Positions 35,607 through 45,900 of a stretch of 64,000 bases of DNA are shown one piece after another. Origin of the DNA: Acaudatibacter sp050729515 (lineage in GTDB: Bacteria > Pseudomonadota > Alphaproteobacteria > Caulobacterales > Caulobacteraceae); contig JBOHLG010000005.1 of assembly GCA_050729515.1 (NCBI GenBank), positions 86,008 to 150,007 of the forward strand, given 5' to 3'. Below the pieces are notes generated by a model. The model had not been told where the DNA came from and made no database searches. It saw nothing but the letters and a program-made list of their open reading frames with translations. Made by a program: the position numbers and the translations under genes. Each line of letters begins with the position of its first letter. Positions within the stretch are counted from its first letter, which is position 1.

Positions 35607-36620
35607 ATGCCAAGGAGCAAACTGGATATTGGTGATCTACTTGCGCAGGCTCAGCTGCCGGGTGCCGCGTACGCGCTGGTCAAGGGCGGCAAAATCCGGT
35701 CTGTCGGCCACTGCGGAACGGCCGATCAGGCCTCCGGCGGGGCGGTCAACGCTGGGACGATCTTTCAGGCAGCGTCGCTCAGCAAGCCCTTGTTCGCCTA
35801 CTTGGCGTTGCAACTCGTCGATGCGGGCGTGCTGCCTTTGGACCGGCCGCTAGTTGATCGGATTGGTGACTTATTGCCTAAGGACGATGCCAGGGCGCGG
35901 CTGATCACGGCGCGACACGTCCTTAGCCACACGACCGGGTTGCCGAACTGGCGTAGTCCGGATCGACCGCTGCGGTGCTACTTCGAGCCGGGGTCGCGCT
36001 TCAGCTACTCGGGTGAAGGCTATGTGCTGCTCCAGGTGTGGCTTGAGCGCGAGACGGGCAAGGGTCTCGACGCGCTCGCCAAGGTTCTGGTTTTCGAGCC
36101 CTTGAATTTGAGGCATTCAGCCTTCGACCGTAGGTCGCTCCAAGGCGAGTTCGCTGCGCCGCACGATGATAACGGTCGTCCCTTCGCGACGCCGCTGCCT
36201 CCGGCGCCGAACTCTGCGGCTTCGCTCCACACGACTGCCGGCGATTACGCGACCTTTCTCTGTGCGGCGCTAACGGCGTCCAGGCTTGCCGAGAGCACGG
36301 CTCGGGCTTGGATGCAGCCAAACGCCGCCGCCACGGCTCGCATGTGGGACTCGCTCGACCCGCAAAAGAGCGGCCCGATCAACGCCGCAATCGCTTGGGG
36401 TCTCGGCTGGGGCCTGGATAGGACCTCTGCGAGCTGCTTCCACTGGGGAGACACCCCCGGATTCAAAGGGCTCGTCCTGGGCTCGCTCATAAGCCAGGGC
36501 GGGCTTGTAGTCCTTACCAATGGCGACGCGGGCTCATCGGTGGCTGCCAAGTTGGCGACAACCTTCTTCGACGAGCCCACCCGTATATTGAGCTGGTTGG
36601 AGTGGGCGACGCCCGGCTGA
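35607..36620 (+). CDS. Serine beta-lactamase-like hydrolase (class C / esterase family)
   Basis: A 337-residue protein with the penicillin-binding/beta-lactamase fold. The catalytic SXXK is SLSK at residues 57-60, the second motif is YSGEGY near residue 132 (YSG in place of YXN) and the third is HWGDTPG near 275, where HXG replaces KTG. HVLSHTTGLPNW near residue 110 is typical of the family. No signal peptide is seen, so it is likely a cytosolic esterase or peptidase rather than a drug-resistance enzyme. The ATG at 35607 follows AAGGACGCAT. The gene is somewhat less GC-rich than its neighbours, consistent with transfer. Confidence 0.85.
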   Translation: MPRSKLDIGDLLAQAQLPGAAYALVKGGKIRSVGHCGTADQASGGAVNAGTIFQAASLSKPLFAYLALQLVDAGVLPLDRPLVDRIGDLLPKDDARARLITARHVLSHTTGLPNWRSPDRPLRCYFEPGSRFSYSGEGYVLLQVWLERETGKGLDALAKVLVFEPLNLRHSAFDRRSLQGEFAAPHDDNGRPFATPLPPAPNSAASLHTTAGDYATFLCAALTASRLAESTARAWMQPNAAATARMWDSLDPQKSGPINAAIAWGLGWGLDRTSASCFHWGDTPGFKGLVLGSLISQGGLVVLTNGDAGSSVAAKLATTFFDEPTRILSWLEWATPG

Positions 36621-36670
36621 TCTGGCGGTCTCGATTGAATGACGGCTTAGCACGCCTTCGCCCCTAGAAA

Positions 36671-36691
36671 GTCCCTGCCTCGGACAGGGAC
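36671..36691. terminator. Hairpin between convergent genes
   Basis: GTCCCTG at 36671-36677 pairs with CAGGGAC at 36685-36691 around a seven-base loop. It lies between the serine hydrolase and the convergent TetR gene, so it may terminate both. No T-run follows on the plus strand. Confidence 0.4.
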
Positions 36692-36721
36692 CATCCGTCA
36701 GATTCTCACCACTAGGAGGCC

Positions 36722-37393
36722 TCAGGCCAGGAACCCGGCCTCGGCGAAGTCGAGCATGCGCTCCAGGAGCGCCGAGCCGTCGGCTTCGCGCGTCGCGCCT
36801 TCGGAGAGGACATGCAGGCGGTCGAATTCGACGAACCGGTTGTTGTGGAGCATGCCAAGCGCGAAGTGGAGACGCCAGTAGATCTCCTCGCGCGGAAGAT
36901 CGGGCCTGGCGCCGAAGAGGGCGTCGGCGAAGCGCTTGAGGTGCGAGACGTCGGTGGAGATGGCGTGGCGCATCGCCTCGGTCCCTTCGCTGCGGGCGCG
37001 AATGATGAACTGCACGCTGAGGTCCCTTCCGGCCTCGCTCGCGCCCCAGCGCAGGGGTGGTTCGAAGAGGGCGCGCAGAATCTCGCGCACGGGCGGCTTT
37101 CCGTCGAAGCGGTCGGAGGCCTCGTGCAGCATCCGCGCCCTCTCGCGATTGAGCTCGGCGGTGCGGCGGCGGAAGATCTCGAAGAGGAGGCCGTCCTTGG
37201 AGCCGAAGTGGTAGTTGACGCTGGCGAGATTGACGCCCGCCGCCGCGGTGATGTCTCGCACTGAGACGTTCTGGAAGCCGTCGATGGCGAAAAGGCGCTC
37301 GGCGACGGCGAGGACCTGTTGCTTGGTCGCCGCCTCCCGCTCGGCTTCGGGCGGAGCGTCCTCAGCGACCAGTTTCTCGGCGGTTTCGCTCAT
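36722..37393 (-). CDS. TetR-family transcriptional regulator
   Basis: A 223-residue repressor. Residues about 20-75 form the TetR helix-turn-helix (VAERLFAIDGFQNVSVRDIT, then AAAGVNLASVNYHFGSKDGL). The C-terminal ligand and dimerisation domain resembles the CecR/YbiH type, with FIIRARSEGTEAMR near residue 130. The ATG at 37393 gives the usual short N-terminal arm. It is divergent from the S9 peptidase across 265 bp, so it may control that gene and the transporters after it; no clear palindrome was found there. Confidence 0.88.
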   Translation of the reverse strand: MSETAEKLVAEDAPPEAEREAATKQQVLAVAERLFAIDGFQNVSVRDITAAAGVNLASVNYHFGSKDGLLFEIFRRRTAELNRERARMLHEASDRFDGKPPVREILRALFEPPLRWGASEAGRDLSVQFIIRARSEGTEAMRHAISTDVSHLKRFADALFGARPDLPREEIYWRLHFALGMLHNNRFVEFDRLHVLSEGATREADGSALLERMLDFAEAGFLA

Positions 37394-37658
37394 TTCGGCT
37401 CCACGACAAACGGGAGGAGTTTCCGGCGGTGCCGCGTCGGAGGCAAGGTCGAATTCGCCCAAGCAGTAATCCTGTCCGGCATGGCTCGCCGCGCCCGCCA
37501 GGGCTGAGCGCAAGATCGACCCTTGGCGAGGCGTCCACCGGCTTTCGGCTCGATGCAGCGCCTTGGCGAACCGCTCAAAAGCAAGACGTCCAAGTCATCG
37601 CTCTGGCGAGAAACTCCTTCGGCCGTTATGGCGACGGGGTCCGCCCTGAGGAGCGCCT

Positions 37659-39617
37659 ATGCCGTCAGTCCCCCTCATTGAGCGTCGCCGCCTCTTCGGC
37701 AATCCTTCCCGGGCCGGAGCGGAAATCAGTCCGGATGGCCGCTGGCTCTCGTGGCTGGAGCCCAGGGAGGGCGTCCTCAACATCTTCGTCGCCCCCGCCG
37801 GCCGGATGAGTGAGGCCCGGCCGCTCACCAAGGAGAGGACGAGGCCGATCCGCGAGCACTACTGGTCCGCCGACTCCCGGTTCGTGCTCTTCGTCAATGA
37901 TGCCGGGGGCGACGAGAACTTCCGCCTTTTCTCCGTCAGTCCAGAGGGTGGGGAGGTCTCCTGTCTCACGCCTTTCGATCAGGTCCAGGCCCGGATCCTC
38001 AAGATCAGCCGCAAGATCAAGGATCGCCTCCTCGTCGGCCTCAACCGTCGCGACGCGCGCTGGCACGACGTCTTCACCCTCGATCCGGCCACCGGCGATC
38101 TTTCGACCGTCTTCGAAGGCGACGGCTTTGCGGGATTCCTCATCGACCAGGACCTGAACGTGCGGGGCGGGGCGAGGCCCACGCCCGAAGGGGGGATGGA
38201 CTACTTCGAGATCGCCGCAGGCGAGGCCGCGAGCGAGCCCCTCGAGCGCGTCGCTTTCGAGGATGCGGCGACCACCCAGCCCCTTCGCTTCACCAATGAC
38301 GGGCGGATCCTCTACTGGATCGATTCGAGGGGCCGGGATGCGGCGGCGCTGCTGGCCCAGGACATGGCCTCAGGAGAGCGGCGCGTCATCGCCGCTGATC
38401 CAGCGGTGGACCTCGCCCAGGCGCTCTTCAGCCCCAGAACTGGCGAGGCCGAGGCCTACGTCGCCAACCGGCTTCGGATCGAATGGCGCTCGATCGAGGG
38501 GGCGCTTTCCGCCGACCTCGCCTTCCTGCGCGAAGCTCTGGAGGGAGAATTCTCCGTCGCGTCCAGGAGCGATGCCGACGATCTCTGGATCGTCGGCTCC
38601 GACCCGGTCGCCGCCCCGACGTCCGACTGGCTCTATCATCGCTCCGAGCGACGTCTGGAGCGGCTCTTCACCACCCGCCCGGAACTGGAAGGCGCGCCGC
38701 TTGCGCCCATGCACGCCCTCGAGATCGCCTCCCGCGACGGCCTCTCCCAGGTCTCCTATCTCACCCTGCCCAGGGACGCCGATCCGCAGCGGACCGGGCG
38801 GCCCTCCTCGCCGATCCCCATGGTCCTCTTGCCCCACGGCGGGCCCTGGGCGAGGGACGTCTTCGGCTACAATCCCTTTCACCAGTTCCTGGCCAACCGG
38901 GGCTATGCGGTGCTCTCGCCCAACTTCCGAGGCTCGACCGGTTTTGGCAAGGCGCACCTTTCCGCCGGATGGGGCGAGTGGGGCGCCAAGATGCACGATG
39001 ACCTCATCGACGCCGTGGAGTGGGCGATCGGCGAGGGGATCTGCCGCCGTGACAAGGTCGCCATCCTGGGCGGCTCTTACGGCGGCTATGCGGTCCTCGC
39101 CGGCCTCACCTTCACCTCGGAGGTCTTCGCCTGCGGGGTCGACATCGTGGGGCCCTCGAATCTTCTCACGCTTCTGGCCAGCGTCCCGCCGTACTGGGCC
39201 GCGATCCGGAACATGATGGCTCGCTGGATCGCCGATCCGGAGACCGAGGAGGGGAGGGCGGCGCTCAAGGGGGCTTCCCCGCTCACCAAGGCCGGCGACA
39301 TCTCCAAGCCCCTGCTCATCGCCCAGGGGGCCAATGATCCCCGCGTCAAGAAGGCCGAGTCCGACCAGATCGTCGAGGCCATGCGCGAAAAGGCGATCCC
39401 GGTGACCTATCTCCTCTTCCCCGATGAGGGCCATGGCTTCGCCCGGCCCGAGAACAACATCGCGTTCATCGCCGTCGCCGAGCACTTCCTGGCCGAGGTT
39501 CTGGACGGCCGCGCCGAACCCTATGGCGACGCCTTGGCCTCCTCCTCGCTCGAAGTCGAGTCCGGGGCCGAGTTCGTCCCCGGCCTGCAGTCGGCTCTGG
39601 CCGCCGCCCGTGGCTGA
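37659..39617 (+). CDS. S9-family (prolyl oligopeptidase-like) peptidase
   Basis: A 652-residue serine peptidase with an N-terminal beta-propeller (about 1-390) and a C-terminal alpha/beta-hydrolase domain. The catalytic triad is visible: Ser in LGGSYGGYAVLAG near residue 473, Asp in GANDPRVKKAESDQ near 557 and His in PDEGHGFA near 590. No signal peptide is seen, so it probably cleaves short peptides in the cytosol. The stop overlaps the following MFS gene by eight bases, which suggests an operon for uptake and breakdown of peptides. Confidence 0.9.
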   Translation: MPSVPLIERRRLFGNPSRAGAEISPDGRWLSWLEPREGVLNIFVAPAGRMSEARPLTKERTRPIREHYWSADSRFVLFVNDAGGDENFRLFSVSPEGGEVSCLTPFDQVQARILKISRKIKDRLLVGLNRRDARWHDVFTLDPATGDLSTVFEGDGFAGFLIDQDLNVRGGARPTPEGGMDYFEIAAGEAASEPLERVAFEDAATTQPLRFTNDGRILYWIDSRGRDAAALLAQDMASGERRVIAADPAVDLAQALFSPRTGEAEAYVANRLRIEWRSIEGALSADLAFLREALEGEFSVASRSDADDLWIVGSDPVAAPTSDWLYHRSERRLERLFTTRPELEGAPLAPMHALEIASRDGLSQVSYLTLPRDADPQRTGRPSSPIPMVLLPHGGPWARDVFGYNPFHQFLANRGYAVLSPNFRGSTGFGKAHLSAGWGEWGAKMHDDLIDAVEWAIGEGICRRDKVAILGGSYGGYAVLAGLTFTSEVFACGVDIVGPSNLLTLLASVPPYWAAIRNMMARWIADPETEEGRAALKGASPLTKAGDISKPLLIAQGANDPRVKKAESDQIVEAMREKAIPVTYLLFPDEGHGFARPENNIAFIAVAEHFLAEVLDGRAEPYGDALASSSLEVESGAEFVPGLQSALAAARG

Positions 39618-40863
39618 CCTGGCCGCCGCGGGAAAGCGCCTGCCGCCCATCCCTCTGATGGGCGCCGGATTCATCCCGGTAGGCGTCTCGGGCCTGATCA
39701 TGCTCTTCGTCATTCCGGAGTTGATGGCCGCCCGCCACATTGCCGAGCCGGTCATCGCCGCGGTCACGGCATTAGGCCTCCTGCCCGGATTTCTGAGCTT
39801 CCTCCTGGCGCCGCTTCTCGACTGGCGCTTCTCGCGGCGCGTCTGGGCGCTGCTCTTCACCTCGCTCACCGTCGCGGCGAGCTTCGTCGCCCTCATGGTG
39901 GTCGGCGATCCGGGGCTCCTGGCCGCCGCCCTCTTTGTAAGCGGTCTCGCCTCGGCGTTGTCAGCCGCCGCGGTGGGCGGATGGTTCGGGAGTATTGTTC
40001 CGGAGCGCGACAAGGCGCGCCTCGGGGCCTGGTTCACGGTCGGCAATTTCGGCGCGGGCGGGATCGTGGCGGCCGTCGGGCTGCCGCTTCTTCACGCCAT
40101 TTCCTATCCCGTCGGGGCGGCGGTTCTGGCGCTTGGCAATCTGCTCGTGGTTCCTCTGCTTTTCTGGACGCCGTGCCCGGCCGCGGACGGACGGCTGGCC
40201 TCGGAGAGTTTCGCCGCCTTCGCCCGCGATGTGGCGGCGATCCTCGGGAAGCCGATCATTCTGCTGACCCTCCTGCTCTTCATCCTACCGGCGGCCAGTT
40301 TCGCTCTCACCAACACGCTCCCCAGCCTCGGCGGGGACTTCCATGCTTCGGCGGTCATGGTCGGCCTCATCGGCGGCGTGGGGGTTTCATCGGCCGGCGT
40401 CCTCGGAAGTCTCCTCGTTCCGCCGCTCGCCGGCCGCGTCGCGCCCCGGCCGCTTTATCTGTCGGTTGGCGCCGCCGGCGCGGCCTTCACCCTTGTCCTG
40501 CTCCTGATGCCCAGGACGCCCGCAATCTTCGCCCTCGCCATCATCGGGGAGACAATCTTCCAGGCTGCCGCCTTCTCGGTCCAGAACGCGATCATTCTGC
40601 GCACCATCGCGCCGGCAAGTGCGCTGGCCGCCACCCAGTTCGGGCTTTTGAGTTCAGTCGCGATCCTGCCGCTCGCCTATATGCAGGTGCTCGATGGCGC
40701 GGCCTACGGCGCGTTCGACGGGCTCGTCGGCGCGTTTTTCTGCGACGCCTTCCTTAGCGGCGGCGCCTGCCTGCTCCTTGCCTTCGTGCTCCTCCTCCTG
40801 CGCGGTCGGCCCTCGCTCGCCGCGCCGGCCCTCGTCACGCCCGAAGCGGCGCTCGCCGTTTAG
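39610..40863 (+). CDS. MFS transporter (AmpG/PAT-like), first of a tandem pair
   Basis: A 417-residue transporter with about twelve hydrophobic helices. Its arrangement and motifs such as LLAPLLDWRFSRRVWALL near residue 60 and AAAVGGWFGSIVPERDKAR near 120 resemble the AmpG/acetyl-CoA (PAT) branch, where the D-W-R-loop follows helix 2. The GTG at 39610 lies inside the 3' end of the peptidase gene. It is followed after seven bases by a close paralogue. AmpG imports muropeptides, so a peptide or amino-sugar substrate is plausible next to a peptidase, but this is inference. Confidence 0.78.
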   Translation: MADLAAAGKRLPPIPLMGAGFIPVGVSGLIMLFVIPELMAARHIAEPVIAAVTALGLLPGFLSFLLAPLLDWRFSRRVWALLFTSLTVAASFVALMVVGDPGLLAAALFVSGLASALSAAAVGGWFGSIVPERDKARLGAWFTVGNFGAGGIVAAVGLPLLHAISYPVGAAVLALGNLLVVPLLFWTPCPAADGRLASESFAAFARDVAAILGKPIILLTLLLFILPAASFALTNTLPSLGGDFHASAVMVGLIGGVGVSSAGVLGSLLVPPLAGRVAPRPLYLSVGAAGAAFTLVLLLMPRTPAIFALAIIGETIFQAAAFSVQNAIILRTIAPASALAATQFGLLSSVAILPLAYMQVLDGAAYGAFDGLVGAFFCDAFLSGGACLLLAFVLLLLRGRPSLAAPALVTPEAALAV

Positions 40864-40870
40864 GCCGACA

Positions 40871-42094
40871 ATGCGGCGTTTGCCTCCGGTGTGGCTGATG
40901 GGATTGGGCTTCCCGATCGGCGTCTTCTCCGCCGTCGCGGTGATCACCGTCCCTTCGCTCCTTTCCCAGCATCACGTCCGCGAACCGGTCATCGCCGCGA
41001 TCACCACCTTGGCGATCTTCTCCGGCTTCCTGAGCTTCCTCCTCGCGCCGTTGCTCGACTGGAGGTTCTCCCGGCGCGTGTGGGCGCTTTTTTTCGCATG
41101 TCTCACCGCCGCATCGGTGTTCGCGGCCCTGATGAGCCTTTCCGATCCGCGAGTGCTCGCCGCGGTCTTCATCCTTGGCGGGCTCGCCTACGGCCTTCTG
41201 GCGGCGGCGGTGGGCGGCTGGTTCGGAGCCATCGTCGCGGACAAGGACAAGGTGGCGCTCGGCGCCTGGCTCACCGTCGGCAACTTCGCCTCAGGTGGAG
41301 TGGCGGCCGCACTCGCCATCCCGATTCTGCGCGATCTTCCTGAGGGGCTGGGCGCGGGCGTCCTCGCCCTCTTGGTGCTGAGCGTCGTTCCTCTGCTCGT
41401 CTTGACGCCGTGCCCGAAGGCCGACGGGCGCCTCGCCTCGGAGAGTTTCGCCGCCTTCTTCGCCGATGTGCTGGCGCTTCTCAGAAGGCCGGTCGTGCTT
41501 CTCACCCTCGTCCTCTTCATCCTGCCGGCGGCTTCCTTCGCCCTCACCAACACGCTCGGGGGCCTGGGTGCCGACTTCCACGCTTCGGCCGCCCTGGTCG
41601 GGAAGGTCGGAGGAGTGGGAACCGTCCTTGCCGGGATCTTCGGAGCGCTCCTGGTTCCACCGCTGGCGCGCCGACTTTCGCCCCGGCCGCTCTATCTCGC
41701 CGTCGGGGCGAGCGGCGCGGCCTTCACCCTCCTGCTTCTCGCGCTTCCGCGCATTCCTGCTGTTTTCGCGCTCGCCTTTCTCGGCGAGAGCATCTTTCAG
41801 GCCGCCGCCGGCTCGGTGCAGAGCGCCATCACCCTTCGCACCATCGCCCCGGGCAGCCCGCTCGCCGCAACCCAGTTCGGCCTTCTCGTCTCCGCCTCGA
41901 TCCTGCCGCTGGCCTATATGCAGGCGCTCGACGGGACGGCCTATGGCCTCTTCGGAGGCCTTTCCGGAGCGCTTTGCGGTGATGCGCTGTTCAGCCTGGC
42001 GGCGGTCGTTGTGCTCGCCGCGCTCCTCTGGCGGCTTCGCCGCGCGCCGTTTCTGGCCATCCCGCTCGCCGAGGGCGAACCGGCCGCCGCCTGA
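40871..42094 (+). CDS. MFS transporter (AmpG/PAT-like), second of a tandem pair
   Basis: A 407-residue paralogue of the preceding transporter, with shared blocks including FLLAPLLDWRFSRRVWAL, TPCPKADGRLASESFAAFFA and FILPAASFALTNTL. The two genes clearly arose by tandem duplication. The ATG at 40871 is seven bases after the previous stop, so they are co-transcribed. Divergence in the remaining helices suggests different substrates or a hetero-oligomer. It converges with the broken AlkD-like gene. Confidence 0.78.
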   Translation: MRRLPPVWLMGLGFPIGVFSAVAVITVPSLLSQHHVREPVIAAITTLAIFSGFLSFLLAPLLDWRFSRRVWALFFACLTAASVFAALMSLSDPRVLAAVFILGGLAYGLLAAAVGGWFGAIVADKDKVALGAWLTVGNFASGGVAAALAIPILRDLPEGLGAGVLALLVLSVVPLLVLTPCPKADGRLASESFAAFFADVLALLRRPVVLLTLVLFILPAASFALTNTLGGLGADFHASAALVGKVGGVGTVLAGIFGALLVPPLARRLSPRPLYLAVGASGAAFTLLLLALPRIPAVFALAFLGESIFQAAAGSVQSAITLRTIAPGSPLAATQFGLLVSASILPLAYMQALDGTAYGLFGGLSGALCGDALFSLAAVVVLAALLWRLRRAPFLAIPLAEGEPAAA

Positions 42095-42107
42095 GCGCGT
42101 CCCGGGC

Positions 42108-42835
42108 GACCCGACTTGACCCCGGTGGCGAGCTTGGCGCGGGTTTCGCGCAGCGCGATCGCCGGAAGGGAAGCGGCGGCGCTCTCGAGGTAGGCGGTGA
42201 GCGCGGCGCGATGGCGCCCACTCATCGAGCGCAGCAGCCAGGAGATCGCCTTGGTGATCAGGATCGCCCGCTCGTCTTTCAGCCGCTCCACGGTTTCCAA
42301 GCCGAGGTCGCGGAACCTGGGGTCAGTCGAGGTGCGGCAGGGCCGGGTCAGCAGGACCAGGGCCGCCCCGCCTGCGGTTGATGTCGGAGCTCGCAGCGAG
42401 AAGCCGGATGAGCGCCTCCCAGGCCGGCCAGTCGGCCGCCATTTCCTCGGGCCCGAAGACGCTGGCGCACAGGCTGTCGATCTCCGCCCATCCGGCCAGG
42501 GATCCCAGCCAGCGATCGACTTCCTGTGGACCGGCGAGCCGCCGCGCCTGCGCCGAGGCGCCCAGCATCAGGGCCGCCAGCACCTTTTCTTCGTGAGACT
42601 CGCCTTCGAAGAGCCGGTCGACCATGGCCAGAACTACGGCGGCCTCGCCCTTGCGGTGGTCGGCCAGCCACTCCCGTGCGAGCCGGCGAAGCTCCGGGAC
42701 CGAGACGTTGAAGAAGGGATGCATGCTCCCGGTGTAGGAGTCGTTCGCCTGCCCGCCGCGGTACGGGCGCGCGGACGCTCTGAGCTTGTTGAGGAGCGCG
42801 AGGCGCTCGGCTTCGAGATCTCGGCTCGACGACAT
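42108..42835 (-). pseudogene. Frameshifted DNA alkylation repair (AlkD-like) gene
   Basis: From the ATG at 42835 the first 158 or so codons encode an AlkD-like HEAT-repeat protein (SMHPFFNVSVPELRRLAREW, EVDRWLGSLAGWAEIDSLC, AADWPAWEALIR). After SSDINRRR (near 42365) the frame changes: the shifted reading continues family sequence (LETVERLKDERAILITKAIS, WLLRSMSGRHRAALTAYLE, RETRAKLATG). An extra G in the GGGGCGG run, or loss of two bases, would explain it. The shifted frame has no stop until 41941, well past the expected end. The gene may be inactive, or the assembly may be wrong here. Confidence 0.75.
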
Positions 42836-42914
42836 CCGCTCGAGGAGCTTGGCGTCGGGGAAGCTTCAGCGCAATGGCGCGTCGAGCGACTGCGAACAGC
42901 GATCGGTTTGGCGA

Positions 42915-42938
42915 TCAGCTCCTCAGGTCCGCCGCCGG
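42915..42938. repeat. 24-bp direct repeat, left copy (end of the helicase gene)
   Basis: TCAGCTCCTCAGGTCCGC plus GCCGG after one variable base; 23 of 24 positions match the copy at 49045-49068. On the minus strand it encodes the last residues PAADLRS and the stop of the helicase gene. See the right copy and the island entry. Confidence 0.85.
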
Positions 42939-45900
42939 CAAATCCGCCTCGAGTTTCGACTTCGGCACCCTCGCGGCATTCTCCTTGGCGAGACGCCGGA
43001 CCGCGACGTAGATGTCGTCGGTCTTGAAGGTACTCTCATCCCAAGCACGAGTGCCGAGGAACTCTGGCTTCGGAGCTGAGAACGCCCCGCCGTAAATTCG
43101 TGCGGGGGCGGCAGATCGGGTCCGCTCAACGCTGCCGACCTCGTCGTCTTCAACCCAGACCTCATAATAACCAGGCATTGGCTCGTAGAAAATAATCGGA
43201 CCGACGTCGGGTCCCCCGTCGATCTGACGGCGTTTGCCCGAAGGTGCCCTGGATGGGGGTGCCGTGCTGACGCTCATGGCCTCAGTGGCGGCCGAAGTCG
43301 TCTCCTTGCTTTTTCCATTGCCTACCTCTGCCGCCACTGAGGTTTTCGGCGTCAACGACGGCAGCGTTTGGCGCGCCGCCTTGGGCGGCGGTATCCGAGC
43401 CAGCAGCGGTTCCTGAGCCGGCGGAGTTTCTTGGGCGCGGGCAAACCTCGCTGCCTTCCGGGCTCGTATTTTCTGGAGCCACCCAAGCAACTTCGCGGTC
43501 TCGCGAGCCGGGTTGTTGAACCAATCCGTCGACCAGATGCGCCATATTCTCCAGCCGAGGCGTTCGAGGACATCCTGCCGAATTCGATCACGGTCGCGGA
43601 CTGAAAGGTGTGCGTGGAACGACGCGCCATCGCATTCGATTCCAGCCAGAAAGCCGCACGGGTAGTCAGAGTGTTTCACACCAAGATCGATTCGAAATCC
43701 TTCGACGCCGACCTGGTGAACCACTTCGTAGCCCTGAGTCCTCAGTTCGTCGGCGACATATATCTCGAAGTCACTATCAGGTTCTCCGCCGGCGTCCGTC
43801 TCGGCCGTGGGTGCGTTCTCAGCGTAGCTGAGATAGGCGCGAAAGGCTTGAATGCCCTCGGATGACCTCTCGCTGATGATGATGTCGTTCGGTCTCAGCG
43901 AAGTAAATACCAGAGTCGCGCGTCGCGCTCGCGTCACGAGGACGTTCAAGCGTCGATGCCCATCCGCCCGGTTGAAAATCCCGAATCTCTGTGCCGGTTT
44001 GCCGCCACCGGGCGGAGGCCCATATACGGTCGAAATTATAATAACGTCCCTCTCGTCGCCCTGGACGTTTTCGAGGTTTTTGATGAAAGGTTCTCGGACG
44101 GAACCCTCAAGGCCCTCTGTATACGCTCGGACGACTGCGTCGGTCCGTTTGAAGCGCTCGAACTCTTCAAGAATTAGCTGCCGTTGCGGCTCGTTGCTGG
44201 TGACGACGCCAAACGACAATTCCGGATGTGCATAGATGAGTCCGACAAGGGCTTCTAAAACCCGTTCGGCTTCCTTCTGGTTGATGTGCGACTCATAAGT
44301 GCCGCCGACGAATCGGAGTTTTACACCCAGCAGATCGTCCTGAGTGATCGGGCTGGGGAAGACTACGAGCTTGTTTTCATAGAATTTTCTATTTGAGAAA
44401 CGGATCAGCGAATCGTGCTCGCTACGATAGTGCCACTTCAGCTGTCGGCTCGCCGCAAGCCGGCTAAAGGCTAGATCCAAAATGGATTCGGAGGCAGAGG
44501 CAGCACCGATTTCTTCGTCGGCATCCGGAGTCCCGGCACCGACTTGGAACCAAGGACTGGGCGGCAGCTGCTTGGGGTCACCGACAATGACGACTTGCGC
44601 GCCGCGAGCCAAGGCGCCGACCGCCATCTCCGGGGTCATCTGCGATGCCTCGTCTATAACGACTAAATCGAACCTTGCCGTTCCGGGTGGGACGAACTGA
44701 GCGACCGAAGACGGGGACATCAACCACGCTGGCTTAAGCGCCTGTAGCGCTGCGTGAGCGCGCGTGACCAGGTTGCGGATGGTGATGCGGCGTTTCTTCT
44801 TCCCGATCTCGTGCTCGATCAAGCAGCCTTCTGTCCACCCACTCACGGGACCTGAGCCTTTTCCCCGTGGAAGCGGATCCGCTAATCGCTGGGCGACGAT
44901 GTGTTCGGCTTCGAGCCTCTCCAGTATACGGTCCGCCGAAGCAAATCGTTCGCGCGCGTCTTCTAGTTGCGCTCCGCCAACGCTCGAAAAGAAATCAGCG
45001 TCCGCGGATCCATGTTCGGTATGAAGGGCATTGTCGATAAGTGATCTGACGAATGCCAGTTCGAAGGCATCGGCGAGGGCTGTCATATCGGAGCCGGCAC
45101 CAATAAAGGCGTCATAGATCCAAACGACCTCCATTTTTGCCGCGACCGCGATGTACTTCAGCAGCTCAGACTGAAGCGCGAGCCCTTGCTGATCTTTCTT
45201 GGCCTCTGCGGCTTTCGCTTCCAGGTCGCTGACTTCGCAATTTGACAGCGGATCGCCGAAGAAGCTCTCGGAAGCGGCGTCGTGCGCCTCCGCGAAAGCG
45301 GACCAGGAATCCTTAACCTGCACAATGGCGGTTTGGATATGCGAAGCGCAATCCTTAACGCGTCGCATGCTGACCGGCAGATCCTCGCTCTCCGTCAGGA
45401 CTTCGAGGAGGGAAATCCCCGTGAGGCGTCGGCGTATGTCGTCCGCCAATTCCACTGCCTGATTCAGGTCCTGCGAGTCTTCTGTCACACCTGTAAACCA
45501 CTGGTTTTGGGCAGCGGCAGACTGCAGATGGCGCGCGAGTTGTGTGTAAGATCTCGCGGTTTCGGAGACGCCCGGAGTACTGGAGCCAAGTTGCGCTTCG
45601 CGGCCCAAGCCGCACCGGCGCACTGCACTTAGGGCTAGATTTGCGAGAGCAAGACGTTGCTCGGTCGAGGTCCTCAGGTCACCGAGAAGGGCGAAGTGGT
45701 CCAGAGCGGAGATCCGCGCTGTCGCATCCGCCGCTTGGCTGCACGCCAAAGCGGCGCTCCTGATGACCCGGATTGGGGTATTGACGAACCAATCAAGCTG
45801 AGCCCCCGCTCGGGTGTCGGCATACCCCTCTGCGACTTTGCTCAGCTCGAAACTTAGAGCCGCTGCAGCCTTGAAGTTCGAGTGAATGCCTCGCCACTGT

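Noticed and set aside
36722..42094. Extending the left island to include the TetR, S9 and MFS genes
   Set aside because: They show the same composition as the chromosome core and no junction was seen there.
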